Origin: Argyresthia goedartella
Lineage: Eukaryota > Arthropoda > Insecta > Lepidoptera > Argyresthiidae
NCBI GenBank assembly: GCA_949825045.1
Contig: OX463827.1
Location: 952,501-1,016,500, forward strand
Reading direction: 5' to 3'
Length of the DNA stretch: 64,000 bases
Shown: positions 43,301-52,950 of the stretch, piece by piece
Numbering within the stretch: the first letter of the stretch is position 1
How the letters are laid out: every line of letters begins with the position of its first letter
The notes under the pieces: model-generated
The model's input: the letters and a program-made list of their open reading frames with translations, nothing else
The model's database searches: none
Told to the model about the DNA's origin: nothing
Position numbers and translations under genes: made by a program

Positions 43301-44954
43301 ATGAGCTGTAGGTCCCGGCTACCGATAAATGGGGCTAATTGGAACTAATAGAAAATGCAGCCAAATCTCTGCATTTTGTATTAGTTCCAATGAGCACCTC
43401 AATTCCAATTAGCACCCTTTAACCGGTACTATCGCTACGTGGCAGTGGTCGTGAGACCCCTCCACTGAGCTAGCGTGGTGGAGTATGGCTTTATCTTACT
43501 TGTATCCGGGTCAAGGCCTGTGCCCTTCGGTGGGCATATTAATGGGCTATATTTTTATGCTATGTATGATGAACTTTAGTCTAGGTTATGCTGTGCGAAA
43601 TTACATTTATATTATTGATCGAGCGAGCAAAGCGCCGAGTTTCGAGATTAGCTAAAATGTCCTTGCTCGTCTGTCTGTTCTCATCTGGTCGCATTTTTCA
43701 AACGATGTTGACGAAAATTGGCACATAAAAATAGGGGAAAAGTTTGGTGTAGCGTTATTTATCGACGGATTTTAATCAAATTTAAGAGGCACACTAAGGA
43801 CTTTATTCTATTCAAGATGTTGCGAAGAAAAAAAACGGGGGAGTAGACGTGAAACACTTCGGGTATTTCCACCCCTCTGTAACTATGTTGTAGATGAAAC
43901 AAGACATGTGATTTTTAAGACTAATAGGCCACAATTTAAATAGGCAAATTCCCAAAATTTAGTAAATTTGAATTAATAAATTGGAAACGACAGCCTTTCA
44001 AAGTTCCGTCACATTGTCGCTGACTGACTCATCAGCTATGATCAAAATTCAAACTTGAAAATATAAACAAGCGAGGTCTACTGTTCTCACAGAACAACTA
44101 GCATAAATAAATAATTGGATGAGTTTTGGATAAGATATTTGACTAACCGTATGTAATGCAAGCAGGTAGTGTAGTTACCTATGTAAGACTGGGCTAAATT
44201 AATCAAGAGTACATAAAACAAGCACTTAATTTGATTGTCTTACGTGGTACCGAAGAATGTAGAGCAGTTTCACTCCAACGGTAAGCTGATGATCGTGAAT
44301 GGGCCCGCTCTCACGGGAATCCAATTTTGTTTCATACGGAAGCTCCCACTTTACGGCTGCGAATATTCAAGTTTTAGCACTTTCCGCCGATGTAACTTCA
44401 CTCTGTTTGCTCAAATTCAATTTCACTGGCACAAACATGAAGCAGCGTCTTAGGCCTCTTGCCCACGACCTCGTGAATCGGGTTCGTCTGCGAATAGCTT
44501 TAAAACTTTATCCAATTATTCGAACTCGTTTGTTCAAAAGTGATCTTGATACTTCGTTCTGTAAGAGTTATAGCGATGCATTCATATGCTGCATCTATTA
44601 CGAGGCTGCAGGAAATGAACAGATATCGAATTGAAAAGATCTATCCCTGAATAAAACTGTTCAAACAGGGTGAGTCTTCACAAAGTGCACAAATCGAACA
44701 GGGTTTCTGAGGCTCATATTTTATCAAGAAAATCCCTCCCACCCTATTTTTACCCACGACGGAACGGAGATGGTATATGCGTTTGGGGTGAGAGGATGTT
44801 TGTGCAAACCGATGTTTCCGATTTTGATGCGGTTTTCAGTGATGGGTTCGGGTTTGATTGGTGCATGTTCTTAGATAGGTGGTACGGTTACAACTTACCA
44901 GAGGGCGCTGCAGTAAACATTTATCATATACCTAGCAGTTTATTTTATTTTCAC

Positions 44955-45775
44955 CTCAGCAGCTCGAACTGGCAGCAGGCTTTTGCTGCGAGTGAACAGT
45001 GTGCAATGTTGCATTTTGCTCACTGATTGAGACAAAGTGGCTTTTTCATTTTGAATGCCGCGGACGTAGGTGAAATCGCAAACAGATTTTGCCAATGTCA
45101 CAGATACTGCAATCAATTTTTAACTCTATTGCAATATATGTGCTATTCATTTCTAAATAATCGAGCTTATTTTATTCTATCTCCTAGCCATTCTAATTGA
45201 TAAATAATTCGAGAAATATTCCGTAGCATAAATTAGTCGAAGTTTGTCATGAAAATTTACAATAAATGTGATTTGATTTTTCAATGTTGTAATTTTTTCA
45301 TTTTCTTATTTGGTTTGTTGTCATTGCTGAGATGAAAAGTTGTAGGTGCAACACGAGAACAAAGTAATTTGCATCTCGTACCTTTTTAGTACCTCGCTCA
45401 CTCAGGGTTCTAACGTAGAATAACTCGCTGTGCTCGTGTTTCAAATATAGAATCTTACACTCACTCGGGACTCAAACAAGCACTCGCAGCAAAAATCAAC
45501 TTTGCTCTCTTGTTCCACAAATAACTATTTCACCTCAGTAGCTGAACAGAGTGTAAAGTTGCATTTTGCTCATCGAGTGAGCTTTTTAATTTTGAATGCC
45601 GCGGACATAGGCGAAATCGCAAACAGCCAACGGGCATCCAGTTATAATTCGATGTTCTTTGGCTGTTTGCGATTTCGCCAATGTCACAGATATTTCTATC
45701 GAATTTTAACTCGATTGCAGTATCTGGTGCTAGTAAATTCCAAATAATCGAGCTTATTTTGTACTATGTCCTAGC
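44955..45775 (+). repeat. Diverged direct repeats, one copy with a hairpin
   Basis: 44,955-45,190 and 45,530-45,775 share 'tgaatgccgcggac.taggcgaaatcgcaaacag', 'gccaatgtcacagatat' and 'aataatcgagcttatttt' in order. The second copy carries an added inverted repeat: 21-bp perfect arms at 45,610-45,630 and 45,659-45,679, loop 28. Confidence 0.75.
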
Positions 45776-45789
45776 ATAAACATAAACAT

Positions 45790-45985
45790 TTACATACAGG
45801 TACATACATTGCTTCTGGCTAGGATATCCTGTGTCATGGGAACCAGAAACAGCGACATCAATACATATACAAACATCCAAGAACTGGGGATTTTTTTTCC
45901 ATATCCCCAGCCGGGGATTGAACCCGGGACCTCTCGCATGTTAGGCAAAACCACAGCCGCAGCGCCGCAGTGTTTGTGACTACTT
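45790..45985 (-). repeat. SINE-S1 copy, minus strand
   Basis: The minus strand reads head 'ctgcggctgtggttttgcc', B box 'gggttcaatccccggctgg' and body 'gacacaggatatcctagcc'. The pairing with the plus copy at 46,205-46,350 makes a close inverted pair. Confidence 0.75.
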
Positions 45986-46204
45986 ATTATCATGGACCAA
46001 CTCTAAAAAACATATACATAACTTCTAAATGAAAGAGTTTGTCGAGTTCAAATTAACTGAATGGTGATGAGGAGGGACGATATAATCTAGTGAAAAAATG
46101 CTATTACTTAAAAAAAGTACTCATACACATGGGTTTTATTCTTAAGCAATGCGTAATTAAAAATAACACTTTCAGTGACTATTTGATACCGGCAGCACCG
46201 AATG

Positions 46205-46350
46205 TCCTTCATCACTAATATCCAGTTGATTTTGACCAGACATCCCCCATGTTTATATGTGTGTGATGTCGCTGTTGCTGGTTCCCACGACACAGGGTAT
46301 CCTAGTATAGGGCCAGAAGCAATTTATGCCTGTATATAAATGTTTATATT
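46205..46350 (+). repeat. SINE-S1 body/tail, plus strand
   Basis: 'gttcccacgacacagggtat', 'cctagtatagggccagaagc' and 'ctgtatataaatgtttatat'; the head is missing. Confidence 0.65.
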
Positions 46351-46727
46351 TTGTTTGTTTTATAATAAAATATCCCGACCGTTTCAATTAAACTGGACCT
46401 TCATACGATTGAAGTAAATACAAAGCTAACACTGAATAATTTACTTTCATGTAGAAATAACGCGACACTAATAACTTCGCGAAGCTTCCCTCGCGAAGTA
46501 TTTCCCACAAACATGCCATTATGTTTGAAAGAATTCTATTCGATTTCCCAGAAAATTATTACCTATTACACATAGTTGTATTTGTTACTGACAACCGCTG
46601 CATTGTTACATCACAAAAACTTGCGAACACAAAGCGAAAAAAATCTCAGTTTCCAAATAGTTCCCTATCAGGTATAAATACTTAATTTGGGCATTTTTGT
46701 ATGTTTTACTCAAACTCTATCATTAAG

Positions 46728-46790
46728 AAAAACCGGTCAAGTGCGAGTCGAACTCGCACACGAAGGGTTCCGTACCACGGTACAATGGTA
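46728..46790 (+). repeat. D1-type end
   Basis: 'aaaccggtcaagtgcgagtc' and 'cacacgaagggttccgtacc', joined directly to LINE-A sequence. Confidence 0.6.
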
Positions 46791-47641
46791 GGGACTGTAT
46801 TTTTGGGCATTACTTTAGACGCCAAACTACAATGGGATCCTCATATAAATAAATTGTCGAACAGACTGAGTTCGGCAGCGTTCGCAGTTAAAAAAATTAG
46901 AGCTCTTACCGACGTAGACACCGCTAGACTAGTCTACTTTAGTTACTTTCATAGTCTAATGACCTATGGTATTTTATTGTGGGGTCACGCTGCGAATGCT
47001 AATAGTATATTTATTCTGCAGAAACGGGCTGTTCGTGCAATTTATAGATTAGGGCCTAGAGTGTCACTGAGGGAAAAGTTTAAAGAAATCAATATTCTGA
47101 CATTTGTGTCTCAATATATCTATGACAATCTTGTGTATGTAAAAAGAAATATAACTAATTTTCAGAAGAACAGTGATATACACAATTTTAATACTAGAAA
47201 TAAAGACAAGTTGGTTGCTTATGTAAGCCGACTACATAAAATTAGTAATTCTTTTAAAGGCAATTGTATACGCTATTACAATAAGGTCCCTACTGATATT
47301 AAAAACTTACCTTTAGACAAGTTTAAAATAATAATAAAACAGAAATTGTATAAAAAAGGTTACTACAGGATATCTGATTACTTAGAGGACAGATGTCCAT
47401 GGGAATAGATTGTTTGAGTAACAGGCTGTTTCGATATATAATTAGCATTCATTTTGTAATTTGACAATATTTTATTTAAAAAAGGAAACGCAAAAGATGC
47501 GACGACTGTGGAGTTTCTTCGGTGAGCTCTTCTCCACAGATTCCGCCATTGGGTTAGTGAACTCACCCAAAAAAATGTAATAACGGATCTAAGTGATGTA
47601 ACAACATCCTATGGAAATAAATGATTTTTGATTTTGATTTT
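46790..47641 (+). pseudogene. LINE-A-like 3' part, truncated but largely open
   Basis: From ~46,795 to a stop at 47,408 an open frame gives the RT thumb/C-terminal block: FLGITLDAKLQWDPHINKL, ALTDVDTARLVYFSYFHSL, YGILLWGHAANANSIFILQKR and IRYYNKVPTDIKNLP, ending ISDYLEDRCPWE. No catalytic block remains because of 5' truncation. It is a sister subfamily of the 7-8.5 kb copy, with ~200 bp of 3' UTR, a stem-loop (47,506-47,539) and a (TTTTGA)n tail at 47,622-47,641. Its openness suggests a recent, dead-on-arrival insertion. Confidence 0.85.
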
Positions 47642-47715
47642 TTGGTGTGGAATGAATAGTTTGGATTTACATAGCAAAATGTTGTTTTTAAAGTTATTGG
47701 TGCGGCTCAAAAAAT
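47640..47715 (-). repeat. D1 repeat piece
   Basis: 'gtgtggaatgaatagtttgg' and 'ttattggtgcggct' are the reverse of D1 blocks at 39,400-39,460. Confidence 0.6.
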
Positions 47716-47719
47716 AAAC

Positions 47720-48120
47720 TCAAAAACTCAAATCATTTATTTGCAAGTAGGCAAAATGCACTTTTACAAGTCAAACAATTACTTAAGTCATATACATGGA
47801 AAAAAAATATGATCACCTAAACTAATGAGTACATAACTGATTATGGTGTGAGTTTGAAAAAGGAAATTTCTCCTTCAAGTGGTGATTCATGGCTGAATCT
47901 CGCACAGGAAAAGAAACTTCATGAACTCTACCAGTGCTTCGGAAATACGCCCGTCAGGGAAGATAGCACCAAGAAACTCTACGGGGATGTCATTTTTTAA
48001 ATTTTCGTCATACAATGTACGACATAATAATTATCTAATCTAATGACAATATTTATAACATCGATATAAACATAAGATGTCTCAAAATAACAATCTAAAA
48101 AAATAAATAAATAGGAACAA
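47720..48120 (-). repeat. Probable LINE 3' UTR, family not identified
   Basis: The plus strand starts 'aaactcaaatcatttatttgcaagtaggc', the reverse of an AAATGATTTGAGTTT-type ending, and runs on without ORFs. Assignment is from memory of lepidopteran LINE ends. Confidence 0.4.
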
Positions 48121-48364
48121 AGACAAGCTGTAATGAACATAACTTATGAGAAACCAGACTGCAACCAGTCCCCCCAAGCAGCACCCGTTCACGAGTATGA
48201 CTTGTGCACCAGCCATCACCCCCCTCGCCATATTTGAGGGAGGGGAGCAACCCGCTACACAGAGCCTACTACACACACCTACTTTCACACGTAACCAGGT
48301 TCATTCATAAGTTTGTATGTGGTATCGAAAGAGTTGTTGTATGTGACACTCTTAAATATTGATT

Positions 48365-48560
48365 TAATTGTGTTTAGTATTTTTTATATTTATAGCGGCA
48401 ATAGAAATACCTACATCACGTGTGAAAATTTCAACCGTCTAACTAACACGCTTCATGAGATACAGCCTGGTGACAGACGGACAGACAGACAGACAGAGGG
48501 ACAGCGGAGTCGTAGTAATAGGGTCCCATTTTTACTACTTTGGGCTAAACCTAAAAACCA
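48365..48560 (-). repeat. D1 repeat copy
   Basis: 'gcggcaatagaaatacctac', 'gtgacagacggacagacaga' and 'agggtcccattttta' are the reverse of D1. Confidence 0.65.
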
Positions 48561-49129
48561 TACCCTCTAGTGTCGGTAATACGGGTTAATGGAGCTGGGT
48601 GTTATCGAGCAGGAAGGTGGTCATTTGATTAATTTGTGGCAGAAGTCGATATATTTATCGACGGAAAAAATCTGTAATCATTTATGTTAGTACCGGCGCG
48701 GCCCGGGCTCTAAAACGACTTCGTGCTAAATCGATCGGATGTAATCGTTATTTACCCTTCCTTCTATTCTACTCCAGTAATTGAACTGCATAAACAAGTA
48801 CATATTTATACAATGCTAGATAAACCCACGTACAGGGACCTCGCTACAGCATGAATAAAGTAGAAATAGTAGGAGGACAGTAGGTCAAACAAACTTCCGT
48901 AACGGCTGTTTGTGCTCCGACGATAAAAACTTAAATGTCTCGTGAATAACGTTGGTGAACTCCAGCGCTCCTCCGCCCGCCGCGCGCAGGCAGATAATAA
49001 AGTATAAACTAAACATGAGAACTCGAAGCGCGCGCCTGTAAATTCATACCTCTATATTTGTGTTCAGCATTTCTGTTAGATTACTGATTACTTCCTGCTG
49101 ATTACTTCCCTGCGTTATTAGGGATGGTC

Positions 49130-49440
49130 CCTTCTCACTTTTAAGAAAAGATTGAAAGTGCTTTTCCTTTCTCTTCTGTAAAGTATCATTCTATGTTGGT
49201 ATATGTATAATATATTATAGTTTATAAATATGCATGCTATCTATTGTATTCTATATAGTTGAGGTATATATTATTTAAATTTTGAAAGTAATTTTCGTAC
49301 GTATGCATACAGTTTTATTATGCACTAGGACTGTCCTGTTTCATAAACTCCTGTCTTACCTAGGTTTGCTGGAAGAAATCTCTCTTTAGAGATAAGCTCG
49401 CCTTCGTTTTTAATATTTCTTGAAACTGTCTGTACATCTT
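49130..49440 (+). repeat. LINE 3' end ('LINE-F'), same family as in piggyBac-gene intron 1
   Basis: 'ggtttgctggaagaaatctc' with stem ATCTCTCTTTAGAGAT and 'aagctcgccttcg'. No gene is seen from 48,560 to 49,130 or 49,440 to 50,290; open frames on both strands at 49,856-50,215 overlap and carry no motif. Confidence 0.65.
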
Positions 49441-50299
49441 TATATGAGTCTACCCCCTGGTAAACCGGTGGTTATATTATAACAGAACTTTACATGGAAT
49501 TATTTCGTATTCTTTGCAACGCAGTGTATAATGCTATCACGATTCTAATGACGATACCGGCTATTGATTGTGTCAAAAAGGCCAAAGCCATAGAGGTTGC
49601 TGTAATAATAAGCTATGAAATCCGAATGTAGCTATTTAACCAATTAAAGCATGGCCTGACCCGAAACCTTATTTCTTGGTAATAGAGTTCAAAACATATG
49701 AAACCATATATGGGTTGCTATGCAGTAAAGGGTTAGCTGCTGAACCATTGATAATGTATATAGTATATATAGTATATGTAATGTATATATAGTTTATACC
49801 TATTAACCTATCAATGTATACTATGTCAATGATACCAATAAACACAATGGTTTATTTACTGAGTACCCTCATTTTCCGTACACAAGTAAAATTTCTCTAT
49901 TGTTTCAGGAACTTTGTTGCACAGATAATAGGTTATCGTTATATTATTGGTTAACAGGCAAAGCAAGTCCCGTATATATACAGAAATAGTATATGATTGC
50001 CGTGTGGCGGGGAAGGTCTGCAATTGCAGGACGTTAACACGGGTCAGGCAATTGCGATTTCCGCCGAGACTTGTTATGGAGCTTTTCTCAAAAAAATGCA
50101 AGAAAATAAGTGAAAATTGTATAAAAACCTTTTCAATTCTCCAGGACATCGGATTGTTGTAAGCTTTTGTATACTTTTCCCTGGACTTTTCCAATGACTG
50201 AACTGAATTTTCCATGCCTAATTTGGCTTCCGCCCTTAAATTTAAACGAAAACCACAATGAATGGCATTGATATTTATAGCTACGGCTATATTAGCATA

Positions 50300-50660
50300 T
50301 AATACCTGACCAGTTCACTCCTCTCGAGTTACTTTACGGTTACCAACCGTCTATAACTCTCATAATGGCACAGCTTATCAAGAATACATGAGGGCTCTAC
50401 AATATATGATAAAATGTAGGAGACAACGGGCCCTCGAAAACTTGCAAAAAAGTATAAATTAATTATAATAGTACATCCAAAGACATTAAATTCAAACCTG
50501 GAGATTTAGTATATATCAACAAACATCATCACAGGCGCCGAAAAGCCTTATTTCCTATATTTAAAGGACCATTCAAAATTTGAAAGTTCCACTACAAAGA
50601 TATTGTATGTATTTGCCTCATTCGCAAACACTACCACGTTAATGTACTAAAATCTGGTTG
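50300..50660 (+). pseudogene. Gypsy-type integrase C-terminal remnant
   Basis: Broken translation gives TPLELLYGYQPS, QEYMRALQYMIKCRRQRALEN, FKPGDLVYINKHHHRRRKALFP and FKGPFKI. This is the end of a Ty3/gypsy integrase with its GDLVY and GPF blocks. Two stops are visible (near 50,457 and 50,580). It is a different element from the one at 1.7-7.0 kb. Confidence 0.72.
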
Positions 50661-50787
50661 AAAGTTTATTCTCATTTATTTCCGGTTTCTCCATTGACAA
50701 GGTTCTATATCAGAACCGGTCGTCCAAGAAATACCTCATAAGTCCTGGAATCTATATTAGATTTTAGACCACGGAGCTCTTCTTAAA

Positions 50788-50846
50788 CGCTTATCTCATA
50801 TTAATTTCATATACAACGTGTATATGAAATTAATATGAGATAAGCG
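50788..50846. repeat. Perfect 28-bp hairpin with 3-nt loop
   Basis: CGCTTATCTCATATTAATTT... (50,788-50,815) is followed by ACG and its exact reverse complement (50,819-50,846). LINE-B 5' sequence starts immediately after. Confidence 0.95.
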
Positions 50847-51269
50847 ACTGCGCTAGAGGGCGCTGCAACGTAAACATCGTACAAAATGTAACTCCGTGAA
50901 AATAATTAAATAAAAAATAATAACAAGACGAATATATAGTAAACATTTGTGTAATGCTATACATATACTATAAAAATATGATAATAAATGTGATATAAAT
51001 GTGAAAATTTACACTTTAAATCAACGTTATAGACAGTGCAGCAGTGAACAAAACCAAGGTGTCAAACAAGCTAAAATTATTCAAATATAATTACCAATAT
51101 GTAAATTAAACTCAAACAAACATAAAACTCAGTGAATAAACACGCAAAATCTGGACATAAGTGATAAATCGCGTCAGTGCAAAGTCCATTAACGACATAG
51201 CACACTCATCTTCCACGCTGCATCTACACCGCCATACTTACATACCCATTTTTCATCAAGTGTTATTCA

Positions 51270-51372
51270 ATACTTGATAGCCGAAACGGTTAAAGAGGCT
51301 GTCTTCGCAACACAGTGGAGGACCTATGGTTCGATACCTATCCCCAGGTTTATAAATCTTTTTTTTTTTTTT
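51270..51372 (+). repeat. tRNA-like sequence in the LINE-B leader
   Basis: 'cgaaacggttaaagaggctg' and 'tatggttcgatacctatccc' resemble SINE A and B boxes, followed by a T run. It may be an inserted SINE or part of the LINE-B 5' UTR. Confidence 0.45.
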
Positions 51373-51651
51373 GGTGAACGAGCACATTACGCATAGGAAG
51401 GAAAATTATACCAAGTGCAATCGTCATGTCATTATATGGAATAAAAAGAAAGTTACAATAATAACCTAAAATAAACACCGAAAACTAATCACCAACGCCA
51501 ATAAGTGACAAAGATCATAACGACATCTAGCAGAAAATTGAAGAACAACGTCTGCCCTAAGATCTACATAGTTAACAACCTTTCACAAAAAACTCAACAG
51601 AGGGCGCTACAGTCGTTGTGCTGTTTTGAGGCCTAGTTAGGGATTATAGAG

Positions 51652-52950
51652 ATGAACCACAACTACATGAACCTCGAACGAACTAAAAACTCAAAAATGG
51701 CTATATGTGCAAGCTGCAATCAAGAAATAGGCAACAAACAACTAATGAAATGCCATATCTGCAAAAGAGAATACGACCTTACCTGTGCTAATGTTAGTGA
51801 AAAAATATATTACCTTTCTTTCCACCCTGTCAACCAACAACCAAGAGAATGGAAATGCCCAAGTTGTATCTGCAAACAACCCAGGAATAACAACGACAAT
51901 ACACCCATTAGACACACCTATGCACCGATTCCTGAAAAACAGTTAGATGACGCGAATGCAAATATTACTCAGCGCAGACAACCAAAGAAAAAGTTGGAAA
52001 ACATGAGTTTCCCAGGCTTTCTGAATGATACCGACGAATCATCATGTGAAAGAATAATAGACGAGAATTTATTTGGAGATACCATACTCGATTCACAAAT
52101 GGAAAATTCCGGGATAATCGGCAAAATAAGTGTGCTTCTCGACACCAAGCTATTGAAAAACAACTCAAAAATAGTCGAGGAAATTAAGTCTGAAATTAAG
52201 TCACTGTTACAGCAAGAGATACAAATTGCATTAAAAAACTTAAAAATAGAAATAGACAATAACATTGGCACTTTAAAATTAGACCAAGATGAATCAAACC
52301 AGCAAATTGGAAAACTAATAGGTCGAATCAGTTTAATAGAGGAACAACTGTCTACCCTGAAAGAAGAAATAAGAAACAGTACATCATCAACAATGCCCAG
52401 ATCGGAAACTGCTCCCAAAAGTGACCGGACAAAGACAATAATCCTATACGGTTTAGATCAACCTTATTGGGATGATGAAAACGAACTCTTCAGAAGAATC
52501 ACCTATATATTTAGGGACATCCTGGATGTTAATATAGACGGATACATTGAAGATCTACGTAGATTGGGTCGCAGAGGAAACAGAAGACCAGTAGCTATTG
52601 AACTGATAAGCAAGAGAATGGCTAAGTACATCATTGACAACAAGCAGTACTTTAGGACTGCAGGTTTGAGCCTCTCTACTTTTTTAGATGAGGAGTCGCT
52701 TAAACAAAGGAAAAACCTAGTCAGAACTCTCTGCGAGGCACGGAAAGAAGGCAAACACGCAATCATCCGCAACAACCGTCTCCTGATCAACGGGAAGCCA
52801 TATCTGGACACAACATCAAACACAATACCACTCACAAATAGAGCCATGCCCGCCGACGACAAAACTTCAGCAGCAAATCACGTCAATGAAAGGACAACCT
52901 TCCAAGATACAAACTCATCCATTGATAATAGCCATAACTTTCGTAACTAG
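51652..52950 (+). CDS. LINE-B ORF1 protein: PHD finger, coiled coil, RRM-like domain
   Basis: 432 aa from ATG 51,652, no stop. Residues ~18-70 form a PHD-type finger: CASCNQEI, MKCHICKREYDLTC, EWKCPSCIC (C4HC3-like spacing). Residues ~180-245 are rich in Leu/Ile/Glu/Lys heptads and probably form a coiled coil. From ~262 (KTIILYGLD) to ~390 the pattern resembles the RNA-binding half of L1/CR1 ORF1 proteins (DLRRLGRRGNRRPVAIEL; NLVRTLCEARKEGKHAIIRNN). It would bind element RNA and act as a chaperone in the retrotransposition particle. It overlaps ORF2 by 65 bp in another frame. Confidence 0.82.
   Translation: MNHNYMNLERTKNSKMAICASCNQEIGNKQLMKCHICKREYDLTCANVSEKIYYLSFHPVNQQPREWKCPSCICKQPRNNNDNTPIRHTYAPIPEKQLDDANANITQRRQPKKKLENMSFPGFLNDTDESSCERIIDENLFGDTILDSQMENSGIIGKISVLLDTKLLKNNSKIVEEIKSEIKSLLQQEIQIALKNLKIEIDNNIGTLKLDQDESNQQIGKLIGRISLIEEQLSTLKEEIRNSTSSTMPRSETAPKSDRTKTIILYGLDQPYWDDENELFRRITYIFRDILDVNIDGYIEDLRRLGRRGNRRPVAIELISKRMAKYIIDNKQYFRTAGLSLSTFLDEESLKQRKNLVRTLCEARKEGKHAIIRNNRLLINGKPYLDTTSNTIPLTNRAMPADDKTSAANHVNERTTFQDTNSSIDNSHNFRN

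Noticed and set aside
44235..45026. Overlapping plus-strand open frames of 72-118 residues
   Set aside because: Different frames overlap, no motifs, and the region contains dispersed direct repeats.
49856..50215. 119-residue minus-strand frame
   Set aside because: No recognisable motif, opposite an equally featureless plus-strand frame.
51969..52862. Long minus-strand open frames opposite LINE-B ORF1
   Set aside because: Antisense shadows of the PHD/RRM protein; no motif.
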